A stretch of 64,000 nt of DNA from Sphingomonas sp. R647 (GCF_020177055.1 NZ_JAIQXT010000003.1:372001-436000); one strand, 5' to 3'. Positions 28,438 through 37,519 are shown, numbered from the stretch's first letter. Notes: generated from the sequence alone by a model not told the origin. Numbers and translations are program-made.

Positions 28438-29512
28438 CGGACAGCCGCCACGCAACGCGGATGCTCGTCGCGAAGACGGGGGCATAGCTGCGCAGCTCAT
28501 TGCTCGCCGCCGCGTCGAAGGTGCGGAAGCGCGCCTGTGATGCCATTGCCCCCGCCATCGCCGCGCGCAGCCGGCTCCGCGCCTCGGCCTCGCGGCCCGG
28601 TCGGGTGGCGAGCAGGTCGCCCAGGCTCCACTCGCCGACGATGCGGTCGCGATTGTCGGGCGGCAGGAAGCGCGCCTTGATCGCGACCGCCTGACGATAG
28701 CGCGCCTCGGCCTCGACCGGCATTCCGGCGGCGCGGTAATTGGCGGCGAGGCCGTTGAGGAGGTTGGCGACATCGGGATGGTCGGCCCCCGACGCGGCGG
28801 TGAACATCCGCATCGCCTCATTCAACAGGTCGCGACCCTGCGCCAGAAGGGCGCGCTTGCGCAGTGGATCGAGTCCGCCGTTCGCGTCCTGATCGCTGGG
28901 CGCGACCACCGAACGGGTTGCCCCGGCGCGGCGCCGGAACATCGGCGGGATCACCGTGGCGGTGGCCATGCGGTAGAAATTATTGCCGCGATTGTTGAGC
29001 AGGATGGCAAGGTCGGCATCGCCCTGCGCCCGCGCGATCGTCACTGCCTCGCCGAACAACGGGTCGGCATCGAACGCCTTGCCCTGCGCCGCCAGCACCT
29101 CGGCCAGCGTATTGAGCGCCCACGCCAATTCCATACCCCCCGCCGGGACCAGCCCGCGCTGGATGTCCAGCGACCGCCGCGCGAACGCTTCCGCCTCGCC
29201 CAGTGCGCCGCGCGCCATCGACAGCGAGGCGAGTTGGCGCAGGCTACGCGCGGTGTCGCCATGCTTTTCGCCGCGCTTTGCAAGCCGGATTTCAAATGCG
29301 CGCCGGTAAAAGGGTTCGGCATCGGCGAGGCGCAACTGCATCGCGAGATTGTCCGCCAGCTTCTCCGCCGCGTCCGCCGTCGCCACGGTGCCAGCGCTGC
29401 GCCGCTGTGCCTGTTCGTAGCTGGATCGGCGCGCGCGTTCGGCGTCGGCATACCGCCCGGCGGCCTCCAGCGAAGCCGCATCCTGAACCAGCATCATCGC
29501 GGCGAGCAGCAT
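28412..29512 (-). CDS. Tetratricopeptide repeat protein
   Basis: 366 residues. An N-terminal MLLAAMMLVQDAASLEAAG may act as a short export signal. At least five helix-turn-helix TPR units follow, of the kinesin-light-chain type (for example AEPFYRRAFEIRLAKRGEKHGDTARSL, ALNTLAEVLAAQGK, HPDVANLLNGLAANYRAAG, EARYRQAVAIK). A Pro/Arg-rich spacer lies near residue 190. Such proteins scaffold complexes. It sits 30 bases downstream of the DD-carboxypeptidase gene on the same strand, suggesting an envelope role. No specific partner is identifiable. Confidence 0.8.
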   Translation of the reverse strand: MLLAAMMLVQDAASLEAAGRYADAERARRSSYEQAQRRSAGTVATADAAEKLADNLAMQLRLADAEPFYRRAFEIRLAKRGEKHGDTARSLRQLASLSMARGALGEAEAFARRSLDIQRGLVPAGGMELAWALNTLAEVLAAQGKAFDADPLFGEAVTIARAQGDADLAILLNNRGNNFYRMATATVIPPMFRRRAGATRSVVAPSDQDANGGLDPLRKRALLAQGRDLLNEAMRMFTAASGADHPDVANLLNGLAANYRAAGMPVEAEARYRQAVAIKARFLPPDNRDRIVGEWSLGDLLATRPGREAEARSRLRAAMAGAMASQARFRTFDAAASNELRSYAPVFATSIRVAWRLSATSAGPAR

Positions 29513-29542
29513 GGCCTATCCCCCGGTGGGAGCGGCGTGGCC

Positions 29543-30979
29543 TTAATTCGCCTCGGCGACCGCCACCAGCGCCGCGTCGATCATTGGTGTCCCCGACGCA
29601 TCCCCCGGCACATCATTGGCATAAGCGGCGAAGCTGAGCAATTTCCCGCTCTTGGCCACCATATAGCCGGCGAGCGCATTGGTCGCTTTGAGCGATCCGG
29701 TCTTGGCGAAGATGCGGCCTTCCAGCGACGTGCCCTTGAACCGCCGCGCCAGCGTGCCGTCGACGCCGCCCACCGGAAGCGTCTCGCGCCACGCCGTGCC
29801 CCAGGGCTGGCGCGCGATCCAGTCGAGCAGCGTCACCATCCCGCGCGGGGCGATACGATTATAGGTCGACATGCCCGACCCATCGGAAAAGTCGAACGCG
29901 GTTCGCGGCACCCCGGCGGCGGCGAATATGGCCGCGACGCGCTGTTGCCCGTCGGCGACCGATCCGGTGCCGTCGATCAGGCCGGTCCGGCGCAGCAGCA
30001 GTTCGGCGTGGAGGTTCTGGCTGACCTTGTTGATCGTGCGCACATCCTCCGCCAGCGGGGGCGGGGTGAGCGCGGCGACCCACACCGGCTCGGGCGGGCG
30101 CGTGGCGAGCGTTCCGCGCTGCTTGGGATCGTCCGACCGGTCGGCAGCGCGATAGCGTGACGTCACCGTGCCGCTCACCTTCACGCCACGCTCGTGCAGC
30201 AAGGCGGCGAACCGCCACGCGGCGTAATGCGCCGGATCATCGATGCCGAAGCGCAGCGTCTGCGGCTTGGCATCGGCTGCGATCGTGCCGGTGACGCGGA
30301 TCGCGCGGTCGAACGGCAGGCGATCGAAATTGATGTCGGTCTTGCCCCCCGCAACGGTAACGACGCGATTGTCGATCGTGACATAGCCCAAATGCTCGAA
30401 GCGCGGTGCCTCGCCCGGCTTGCCCGGAGTGACGGTCGCGACCAGCTCATTGTCGTCGAGGCTCAGCGCCGAATTGGCGGTGCCGGAGCGCGACGGGATG
30501 TTGTTCCAGCTCATCCCCGCGCTCCACCGCTCGTCGGGGAACAGGGTCGCGTCGCCGGTGATGTTGCGCACCCGCCGAATGCCCGCCGCGATCGCGTTGG
30601 CGAGCTGGCTCAGGCAGTTGGTGACGCAGTCCGCCGCGCTCGACAGCCGCGCGTCGCCGCGCCCGGTGAGGATCAGGTCCCTGCCCTCGATCCGCACCGC
30701 CGCACCGCCGCTGGCGTCGGGTGCCGTCATCGCGTCGGGCATCGCCCACCAAGCGGCGGCGGTGGTCACGATCTTGGTATTCGATGCCGGGATGAAACGC
30801 TCGTCGGGGCGGATCGAAACAATCTCCCGCCCCGCACCGTCGCCGACCACCAGTCCGAAGCGGGTCCCGGTCGGGGCTTTGGCGAACTCGGCCTCGACTC
30901 TGTCGCGCAACGCCGGCGTGTCCTGCGCCAGAACCGGCGACGCCAGCGCAAGTGCGACGAGGGCGAGTAAGCCCTTCAC
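29543..30979 (-). CDS. dacB: D-alanyl-D-alanine carboxypeptidase/endopeptidase (PBP4 type)
   Basis: Periplasmic peptidase of family S13 that trims or cuts peptidoglycan cross-links. 478 residues from a GTG start chosen because it overlaps the glycosyltransferase stop (GTGA) and yields the signal peptide KGLLALVALALASPVLAQ. The active-site S-x-x-K is SNTK (S66, K69). SDGSGMSTYNRI is the conserved second box and AKTGSLKATNALAGY the KTG box. The region between residues 90 and 270 contains the inserted domains characteristic of PBP4. Confidence 0.93.
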   Translation of the reverse strand: MKGLLALVALALASPVLAQDTPALRDRVEAEFAKAPTGTRFGLVVGDGAGREIVSIRPDERFIPASNTKIVTTAAAWWAMPDAMTAPDASGGAAVRIEGRDLILTGRGDARLSSAADCVTNCLSQLANAIAAGIRRVRNITGDATLFPDERWSAGMSWNNIPSRSGTANSALSLDDNELVATVTPGKPGEAPRFEHLGYVTIDNRVVTVAGGKTDINFDRLPFDRAIRVTGTIAADAKPQTLRFGIDDPAHYAAWRFAALLHERGVKVSGTVTSRYRAADRSDDPKQRGTLATRPPEPVWVAALTPPPLAEDVRTINKVSQNLHAELLLRRTGLIDGTGSVADGQQRVAAIFAAAGVPRTAFDFSDGSGMSTYNRIAPRGMVTLLDWIARQPWGTAWRETLPVGGVDGTLARRFKGTSLEGRIFAKTGSLKATNALAGYMVAKSGKLLSFAAYANDVPGDASGTPMIDAALVAVAEAN

Positions 30980-32055
30980 AGCAGCGTGGGGGGCTCGGAC
31001 TTGCGCTTGGGCGCCTTGGCGGGGGCGGGTTCGTCCGCGTCCGCGCGCGGCGGCGCGAAGGGGGACACGGTCACCTCGCCCGAATCCTGAAAGCGATAGC
31101 CGAGCGAGGCGTGGCCCTTCACCGGCCCCGCGACATCGGCGACGAGGTACAGCGGCCGCCGCTTCGATTCGACATAGAGTCGGCCGAGATACTCGCCGAT
31201 CATGCCGAGCACGAACATTTGCACCGCGCCCAGAAACACGACGACCAGCATGGTCGAGGTCCACCCCTGCACAGCATTACCAAACAGCCAGCCGACGACG
31301 ATGTAGAGGAACAGCAGCACCGACAGGCCGGTCAGCGCAAGGCCGACATGGCTGGCAAAGCGCAGCGGCGCGGTCGAGAAGCCGGTGACTGCGTCGAGCG
31401 CGAAGCGGACCATCTTGGCCAGCGGATACTTCGTCTCGCCCGCGTGCCGCTCATGCCGGTCATAGACGAACGGCACCTGCCGGAAGCCGACCCAGGCAAC
31501 CATTCCACGGATGAAGCGCGCCTGTTCGGGCAACGACAGGAAGGCGTCGAGCGCGCGGCGGCTCATCAGGCGGAAATCGCCGGTGTCGAGCGGGATCGGC
31601 GTGTCGGTGATCCGGTCGAGCATGCGATAGAACAGCGCGGCGGTCGCCTTCTTGAAAAACGTCTCGCCATCGCGCTTGCGCCGCACGGCATAGACCACGT
31701 CTGCGCCCTGCTCGCGCATCGTCGCGCGCATGTCGGACAGCAGCTCCGGCGGGTCCTGCAGGTCCGCGTCGATCACCAGAATCTCGTCGCCCGCGCACAG
31801 GTCGAGCCCTGCGGTCAGCGCAAGCTGATGCCCGTGATTGCGCGACAGATTGACCGCGACGAGATGCGGATCGGCGGCCGACAGCCGCTGCATCACCGAC
31901 CAGCTGCCGTCGCGCGATCCATCATTGACCAGTACGATCTCATAATCGTCGCCGACCGCCGCGCGTGCAGCCGCGGAGACGCGTCCATGCAGCAGCTCGA
32001 GGCAGCCTTCTTCATTGTAGCATGGCACGACGACCGAGAGCTTTAGACGTTGCAT
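30976..32055 (-). CDS. Glycosyltransferase family 2, GtrB/DPM1-like
   Basis: 359 residues. The GT-A catalytic domain (about 1-230) has VVVPCYNEEGCL, VLVNDGSRDGS and IDADLQDPPELL (metal-binding DAD), followed by two transmembrane helices (about 235-300) and a Pro/Lys-rich tail. This is the layout of polyprenyl-phosphate glucosyl/mannosyl transferases such as GtrB, which charge undecaprenyl phosphate with a sugar on the cytoplasmic face. Overlaps dacB by 4 bases. Likely supplies donors for the GtrA/GT-C pair upstream in the window. Confidence 0.92.
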   Translation of the reverse strand: MQRLKLSVVVPCYNEEGCLELLHGRVSAAARAAVGDDYEIVLVNDGSRDGSWSVMQRLSAADPHLVAVNLSRNHGHQLALTAGLDLCAGDEILVIDADLQDPPELLSDMRATMREQGADVVYAVRRKRDGETFFKKATAALFYRMLDRITDTPIPLDTGDFRLMSRRALDAFLSLPEQARFIRGMVAWVGFRQVPFVYDRHERHAGETKYPLAKMVRFALDAVTGFSTAPLRFASHVGLALTGLSVLLFLYIVVGWLFGNAVQGWTSTMLVVVFLGAVQMFVLGMIGEYLGRLYVESKRRPLYLVADVAGPVKGHASLGYRFQDSGEVTVSPFAPPRADADEPAPAKAPKRKSEPPTLL

Positions 32056-32120
32056 GCGCGCGGTCTAGCGCGCCACGCGGGCCGCGTCATGTAGGATTTG
32101 CAGGCGCAACGTTCGTTCCA

Positions 32121-34208
32121 CTAAACCCGCTCTGCAGAACTCACCGCGTCCGCCGCGCGCAGTGCCGCGATCAGCTTCATCAGATGCGCGGCGTCGCGCA
32201 CTTCCACGTCGATCATGTTGGTGTGGAAGGTCGTGTCGCGGGTGTCGAAGCGGATGTTGAGGATGTTCGCCTTGTGCTGGCCAAGCAGGGTCGCAACCAT
32301 ACCGAGCGCGCCGGGTTCGTTCTTCAGTGTCACGGCAAGGCGCGCGGTCCCGCCCTCGGCCTTGTCGCCCCAGCCGATATCAACCCAGTCCTGATCCTCG
32401 ACCGCGTCGAGTTTCGGGCAGCTGATCTGGTGGATCTCGATCGGCGCATCGGGCTGGCGCACCCCGACGATGCGGTCGCCGGGGATGGGATGGCAGCAGG
32501 CGGCGAGGGTAAAGGCAACGCCGGGGGTGAGGCCTTTGATCGAGATCGGCATGCGCTGCACCGGCTGCAGCGCGGATTCGTCCTCGGTCGATCCGGGCAT
32601 CAGCGCTTCCATCACCTGCGCGTCGGTGACCTTCTGGCGGGCAATCGCCTCCATCAGCGCGTCGGCATCGTCAAGCTTGAGCCGGGTCAGCGCGGCGCCC
32701 AGCGCCTCCTCGCCGATCGGCACGGGCAGGCGACCGACGATGTCGTCATAGAGTTTGCGGCCGAGCGCGATCGACTCGTCGCGCTCCTTGTGCCGCAAAT
32801 GGCGGCGGATCGCCGCGCGCGCCTTGCCGGTGATCGCGAAGTTGAGCCAATTGTCCTGCGGCCGCTGTGCCTTTGAGCGCAGGATCGCGACCTGATCGCC
32901 CTGCGCGATTTCGGTACGCAGCGGGACGACGCGGCCATTGACCTTCGCGCCGACCGCCTGATCGCCAAGGTCGGTGTGGACGGCATAGGCAAAGTCGATC
33001 GGCGTCGCGCCCTTGGGCAACTGGATCAATTCACCTTTGGGCGTGAAGGCGAAGATGCGATCCTGGTACATCGCCATCTTGGTGTGTTCGAGCAGTTCCT
33101 CGGGGCTTTCGGCCTGTTCGAGGATGTCGACCAGATCGCGGATCCAGCTGACCTGCGTATCCGGGCGCACCGCATTCTGCTTGTACGACCAGTGAGCGGC
33201 GAGGCCGTGTTCGGCCTGGCTGTGCATTTCGCGGGTGCGGATCTGGATTTCGACGCGGGTGTCGCCGGCATGGATGATGCTGGTGTGCAGCGAGCGATAG
33301 CCGTTGCGCTTGGGCGTCGAGATGTAATCCTTGAACCGCCCCGGCACCATCGGCCAGCGGCGATGGATGATGCCGAGCGCGCGATAGCATTCCTCTTCGG
33401 TGCCGACGATCGCACGGAACGCCATGATGTCGGACAGCTGTTCGAAGCTGACGTGCCGCTCCGACATCTTCTTCCAGATCGAATAGGGGTGCTTCTCGCG
33501 CCCCGAAATCTCCGTCTCGACCCCACCACGCGACAGCAGCAATTTGAGGCCCGACCCGATCTTGGCGATGCGATCCTCGCCCTCGACGGTCAGCGCCTCA
33601 AGCCGCTTGGTGATCGATTCATAGGCTTCGGGTTCGAGCTGCTGGAAGGCGAGCGTCTGCATCTCCTTCATGAACTCGTACATGCCGATCCGCTCGGCGA
33701 GCGGGGCATAGATGTCCATCGTCTCGCGCGCGATCCGACGCCGCTTCTCGGGCTTTGGAATATGATGCAGCGTGCGCATATTGTGCAGCCGGTCGGCGAG
33801 CTTGACCAGCAGCACGCGGATGTCGTCCGACATGGCGAGCAGGAATTTACGCAGATTTTCCGCCGCGCGCTCGCTCTCGGTCTGCGCCTCGATCTTGGAC
33901 AGCTTGGTCACACCATCGACCAGCCGCGCGACGCTCGGCCCGAACTTCGCCAGGATCTCTTCCGGCGTGGCGACCGTATCCTCAATCGTATCGTGCAGGA
34001 TCGCGGTCGCGATCGTCTCGTCGTCGAGGTGCAGGTCGGTCAGGATGCCGGCCACCTCGATCGGGTGGCTGAAATAAGGGTCGCCATTCGCGCGTTTCTG
34101 ACTGCCATGCGCGTGCATGGAAAACACATAGGCGCGGTTGAGGAGCGCCTCATTGGCTTCGGGGTCGTAGGACAGGACCCGGTCGACGAGTTCATATTGA
34201 CGCAGCAC
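32121..34208 (-). CDS. Bifunctional (p)ppGpp synthetase/hydrolase (RelA/SpoT homologue)
   Basis: Controls the stringent response by making and degrading (p)ppGpp. About 695 residues. HD hydrolase domain: HAHGSQKRANGDPYFSHP, HDTIEDT and RLHNMRTL are intact, so hydrolase activity is expected. Synthetase domain: YRSLHTSI and the acidic EVQIRT-like strand (VEIQIRTREMHSQAEHG). Then a TGS domain (IFAFTPKGELIQLPKGATPIDFAYAVHT) and a C-terminal ACT domain. The GTG at 34208, giving LRQYELVDRV, was preferred over the ATG at 34253: that ATG abuts a terminator and adds a Gln-rich extension not usual for the family. Confidence 0.94.
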   Translation of the reverse strand: MLRQYELVDRVLSYDPEANEALLNRAYVFSMHAHGSQKRANGDPYFSHPIEVAGILTDLHLDDETIATAILHDTIEDTVATPEEILAKFGPSVARLVDGVTKLSKIEAQTESERAAENLRKFLLAMSDDIRVLLVKLADRLHNMRTLHHIPKPEKRRRIARETMDIYAPLAERIGMYEFMKEMQTLAFQQLEPEAYESITKRLEALTVEGEDRIAKIGSGLKLLLSRGGVETEISGREKHPYSIWKKMSERHVSFEQLSDIMAFRAIVGTEEECYRALGIIHRRWPMVPGRFKDYISTPKRNGYRSLHTSIIHAGDTRVEIQIRTREMHSQAEHGLAAHWSYKQNAVRPDTQVSWIRDLVDILEQAESPEELLEHTKMAMYQDRIFAFTPKGELIQLPKGATPIDFAYAVHTDLGDQAVGAKVNGRVVPLRTEIAQGDQVAILRSKAQRPQDNWLNFAITGKARAAIRRHLRHKERDESIALGRKLYDDIVGRLPVPIGEEALGAALTRLKLDDADALMEAIARQKVTDAQVMEALMPGSTEDESALQPVQRMPISIKGLTPGVAFTLAACCHPIPGDRIVGVRQPDAPIEIHQISCPKLDAVEDQDWVDIGWGDKAEGGTARLAVTLKNEPGALGMVATLLGQHKANILNIRFDTRDTTFHTNMIDVEVRDAAHLMKLIAALRAADAVSSAERV

Positions 34209-34255
34209 AGGTCGAAACTGGGTTTGATGCTGCTGCTTTGCAACAGGATTCACGC

Positions 34256-34289
34256 AAAACGGGCACCGGCGTCGGCCGATGCCCGTTTT
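34256..34289. terminator. Strong bidirectional rho-independent terminator
   Basis: 15-bp stem (34256-34270 and 34275-34289, one wobble pair) with a 4-base loop, bounded by A-runs on one side and T-runs on the other (aaaacgggc...gcccgtttt). Ends the CC_3452-type gene on the minus strand. Its closeness to 34253 argues against that codon as the RelA/SpoT start. Confidence 0.8.
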
Positions 34290-34319
34290 ACTGTTGCGTC
34301 GAAGTGACGGGTGTGTGGC

Positions 34320-34625
34320 TTACTTGGCGCGCGCGTTGCAGGCGGCGAGTGCCTCTGCGTCGAACGCGGTGCCGCCGACGGTGAAGGTGGTCAGCGCGCC
34401 GACGCGCTGCACGACGCGCTCGCACATCACCTTCTCGCTCATCGTCGACTTCGGCGCGGCGCAGGTGCCATCCTTGCACTTCCAGACCGTGGTCTGGGTG
34501 ATGAAGCTGGCCTTCTTCGGCGCCTCTGCCGGAGTGGCGGTATAGTGGCCCGACTGGGCGAAAGCGGGGGTCGCGGCGCTGGCGAGGCAGAGCGCGGCAG
34601 CGGCGATCGGGGCGAAGCGGATCAT
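34320..34625 (-). CDS. CC_3452-type small secreted protein
   Basis: 101 residues. Signal peptide MIRFAPIAAAALCLASAATPAFAQ. The mature part is about 78 residues with three Cys in WKCKDGTCAAPKS and VMCERV, plus a fourth near the end (ALAACNARAK), fitting two disulfides in the periplasm. This matches a small protein family known from Caulobacter and sphingomonads; function not established. The start at 34625 has a gggagag ribosome site. Shares a divergent control region containing palindromes with the HxlR-type regulator gene. Confidence 0.8.
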   Translation of the reverse strand: MIRFAPIAAAALCLASAATPAFAQSGHYTATPAEAPKKASFITQTTVWKCKDGTCAAPKSTMSEKVMCERVVQRVGALTTFTVGGTAFDAEALAACNARAK

Positions 34626-34638
34626 GATACTCTCCCTG

Positions 34639-34720
34639 GGGTGCACTGCAACAAAGGTTGCGAAACGCCACTTACTCGGATAGATTTTCAGTTGCAACTA
34701 GAAACCGTTGCTGCACCGCA
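34639..34720. promoter_or_regulatory. Divergent control region with palindromic sites
   Basis: Between the CC_3452-type gene and the HxlR gene. Contains TGCactGCA (34642-34650), a perfect gttgcaac palindrome (34691-34698) and TGCaccGCA (34712-34720). The segment gggtgcactgcaac (34639-34652) and gttgctgcacc (34707-34717) are also near-inverted copies of each other. Likely operator(s) for the divergent regulator or for a PhaR-like factor; inference from sequence symmetry. Confidence 0.5.
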
Positions 34721-34770
34721 AGGAACTTATCGCGTTGTGCAATGGTCAAAATAAGGTAGATTTGGCGGTC

Positions 34771-35265
34771 ATGGGCCAAAACGGACTGCGAGAGCCGCTT
34801 CGACAGCTCGCCACCAACTGCAGCCTTCCGGCGGCGCTGGAGGCGATGGGAGAGCGCTGGTCGTTCCTGATCCTGCGCGCGTCGTTCAACGGCCTCTATC
34901 ATTTCGAGGAGTTCCAGTCGGAACTCGGCATCGCGCGTAACATTCTCGCCAACCGGCTCGCGCGGCTGGTCGATCACGGCATCCTGGCGCGCCAGACGTG
35001 CGATGATGACCGGCGCAAGGTCGAATATCGCCTGACCGAAAAGGGCTTTGCGCTGCTGCCGACCATGGTTGCACTGCGGCAATGGGGCGAGCGTTGGGAG
35101 ACCTGCATGCCCGCCACGCCGGTGCTGGTCGATGCGCGCGACCATCGCCGCATCGCACCGGTTCAGGTGCGCAGCCATGACGGACGCGTACTGGGCAAGC
35201 ATGACCTGCTGTGGTCGCTGCCTGAGGATGTAGTGGGTGAGGCTGCGGCAGAGGCCGCCGAATAA
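34771..35265 (+). CDS. HxlR family transcriptional regulator
   Basis: 164 residues. The HxlR-type winged helix spans about 12-105: NCSLPAALEAMGERWSFLILRASFNGLYHFEEFQ is the family opening with its Cys, and LGIARNILANRLARLVDHGIL the recognition helix. The N-terminal Cys can be redox- or aldehyde-sensitive in this family. The start at ATG 34771 was preferred to a start 21 codons upstream that would run into the palindromic region. Probably regulates the divergent secreted-protein gene and itself. The stop abuts the convergent diguanylate cyclase gene. Confidence 0.87.
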   Translation: MGQNGLREPLRQLATNCSLPAALEAMGERWSFLILRASFNGLYHFEEFQSELGIARNILANRLARLVDHGILARQTCDDDRRKVEYRLTEKGFALLPTMVALRQWGERWETCMPATPVLVDARDHRRIAPVQVRSHDGRVLGKHDLLWSLPEDVVGEAAAEAAE

Positions 35266-37041
35266 TCAGGCGGCCGCGAGCTCGCTGCGGTTGCGGCCGC
35301 GCGACTTGGCACGATACAGCGCAGCATCGGCGATACGGAACACCTCGTCCGACGACAAATCAGGGCGGATCGGCGCGACCCCGGCGCTGACCGTGATCGT
35401 GAAGATCGCGCCGCCAGCATGGATGCGCCCATCCTGAAGCGTGTTGCGCACCCGCTCGCACGCCGCCAGCGCGGCGGTGGTCGACAGGCCGGGGAATAGC
35501 ACGGCGAACTCCTCGCCGCCCAGCCGCCCGATGACATCTTCGACCCGCACGCTGGCGCGCAGCACATCGGCAAAGTGCAGCAACGCGGCATCGCCCGCAT
35601 CATGGCCATGGCCATCATTGACCTGCTTGAAATGGTCGAGGTCGAACAAAGCGAGCGTGCCGGGGCGGTCGGGGGTGTGGTCGCGCAGTTGATCAATCCG
35701 GTCCTGAAAGGCGCGACGGTTGAGTACGCCGGTCATCGGATCGGTACTGGCCTGACGCACCAGATCGGCCTCACGCGCCTTGCGCTGGCTGACCTCGCGC
35801 ACGACGGTGACGACGCTCTGCACCTCCTGATCCGCGTTGCGGACGGCGCGGGCGGTCGTCTCAAACCAGCGGATTCCGCCGGTCGCGGTCTGGCCGCGAA
35901 ATTCGAAGCGATGGACCGAGTCGGCCTCGGCGATCACCTGGCGATAGGCTTCGCGCACCCGCTCGCGATCGACTTCATGGACCAGCGCTGCGGGGCTCTT
36001 GCCGATGACCGATTCGGGGGTGTGCCCGGTCACATCGCGCATCGAGGGTGAGGCGAACTGCACCTCGCCCTGCGGGTTCAGCGTCAGCACCACGTCGGAG
36101 ACATGGTCGGAGATCAGCCGGTAGCGCGCCTCGCTCGCGGCAACCGCAGCGGCGAGGCGCTGATTCTGTGCGATCATCGTCGCGAAGGGGACCGCGATCA
36201 GGAACAGCACGGCGAGGTAGAATTGGAAAAACTGCAGCCGGAAGGCGTGGCTGCCCCCGATCAACTCGACCGGGCCGATGTCGGAAACGGTGAACGCCGC
36301 GCCGATCAGCGCGATCAGGAACACGCCGAGCGTGGCCCCGGCGACGCGAAACGCCATCGTCGCGGCGATCAGCGGCAGGATCGGCACGAACAGCAGCGGC
36401 AGGCGGGTCTGCGCGAAACTCACCGCGGTGACCACGATGAGCAATCCGGTGATGGTCAAGAGGCGCGGGATCGTGCCCGGCTGTGGCGCCCTGTCCCAAT
36501 AGGTCGATCGCGCCATCACCAGCAGCGCAATCGGCGTGCCGATCAGCGTGCCCAGGCTGTGGCCGATGCCCCAGTTCATCCACATCATCCAGGGGTCGCC
36601 CACCTGATAGAAGGATAGGGTCGCAGCAGGCAGAATCCCCGCGACCAGCGGCGCAACGATGCCCGCTGCGGCAACAAAGACCGCGAGCGCGCGAAGCGAC
36701 AGGAATACGCGCGCATCGGCGCGGAACCGGTGCAGCAAGACCCAGGTGAGTAACGCCTCGCCCATATTGGCGACGGCGAACATCGGTGCCAACGCCGTAT
36801 AGGGAGAGGCCACCAGCGACGCTGCGACCGATGCGGCAAAACAGCCCGCGATATGCAGCGGCCGCTCGGTGGCCGGACGGGTGAGCAATGCTGCGATCAA
36901 CGGCCCGTTGGCGATCCACAGCAGCGCAACATTGCCGCTCAGCCGGGTAAAGGCGACCGCCCCGGCGGCGCACAGAAAATAGGTGAACGCAACCGCAGCG
37001 ACCACCAGCAGGTCGTTTCTAAACAGGCGGTTGGGACGCAT
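35266..37041 (-). CDS. MASE1-PAS-GGDEF diguanylate cyclase
   Basis: 591 residues. An N-terminal MASE1 sensor region of about eight helices (residues 10-290) is followed by a PAS domain (about 310-425; YRLISDHVSDVVLTLNPQGEVQFASPS) and a GGDEF domain (about 435-590). The catalytic site GRLGGEEF is intact, and RVED five residues before GGEEF forms the product-inhibition I-site. Active c-di-GMP synthesis under feedback control is therefore expected. No EAL domain. A membrane-sensed signal presumably steers surface attachment. Convergent with and directly abutting the HxlR gene. Confidence 0.93.
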   Translation of the reverse strand: MRPNRLFRNDLLVVAAVAFTYFLCAAGAVAFTRLSGNVALLWIANGPLIAALLTRPATERPLHIAGCFAASVAASLVASPYTALAPMFAVANMGEALLTWVLLHRFRADARVFLSLRALAVFVAAAGIVAPLVAGILPAATLSFYQVGDPWMMWMNWGIGHSLGTLIGTPIALLVMARSTYWDRAPQPGTIPRLLTITGLLIVVTAVSFAQTRLPLLFVPILPLIAATMAFRVAGATLGVFLIALIGAAFTVSDIGPVELIGGSHAFRLQFFQFYLAVLFLIAVPFATMIAQNQRLAAAVAASEARYRLISDHVSDVVLTLNPQGEVQFASPSMRDVTGHTPESVIGKSPAALVHEVDRERVREAYRQVIAEADSVHRFEFRGQTATGGIRWFETTARAVRNADQEVQSVVTVVREVSQRKAREADLVRQASTDPMTGVLNRRAFQDRIDQLRDHTPDRPGTLALFDLDHFKQVNDGHGHDAGDAALLHFADVLRASVRVEDVIGRLGGEEFAVLFPGLSTTAALAACERVRNTLQDGRIHAGGAIFTITVSAGVAPIRPDLSSDEVFRIADAALYRAKSRGRNRSELAAA

Positions 37042-37102
37042 GCGCGGACGCTAGGCCGTCCCGGTTAACAGCGCGTTGCACGCCGCTGAATTCGACCGCG
37101 AA

Positions 37103-37519
37103 TCAGCGCGGTTCGAGCATCCGTTCGCGGATCGCCGCAGGCACCGGTGCGGAGCGACCGGCCGCCAGGTCGACATTGACGTGGACCAGTTCGATCATAG
37201 TGTGAAGCGCGCCTGTTTGCGCATGGACCAGTTCGATCTGGCTGGTGACGCTCGACGTTCCCACACGCTCGGTGCGGACCCAGGCGTCGAATTCATCATC
37301 GTAGCGGAACGGCGCTTTGTAATCGACGCTGGCGCGCGCGACGTGGAACTCCATCACGCCCCATTCGGGCAGGTCGGCGAGTTGCAGCCAGCGCCAATAT
37401 TCGCTGAGCGCGACATCGGCATATTCAAGGTAGCGCGAGTTGAACACGACCTTCTGGCCGTCAATCTCGGCGTAGCGCACGCGCAGCCGATGGGAAAAGG
37501 TGAAGCCGGGACGGGTCAT
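37103..37519 (-). CDS. Hotdog-fold acyl-CoA thioesterase (YbgC/FadM-like)
   Basis: 138 residues from the ATG giving MTRPGFTFSHRLRVRYAEID; an alternative start at 37558 adds 13 residues. Neither has a clear ribosome site. The 4HBT-family catalytic region VRYAEIDGQKVVFNSRYLEYADVALSEYW contains the usual Asp (here in YAEID), though the typical D-x-x-x-H-V-N is altered to D-x-x-x-V-V-F-N. Hydrolyses acyl- or hydroxybenzoyl-CoA thioesters. Substrate unknown. Confidence 0.82.
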   Translation of the reverse strand: MTRPGFTFSHRLRVRYAEIDGQKVVFNSRYLEYADVALSEYWRWLQLADLPEWGVMEFHVARASVDYKAPFRYDDEFDAWVRTERVGTSSVTSQIELVHAQTGALHTMIELVHVNVDLAAGRSAPVPAAIRERMLEPR

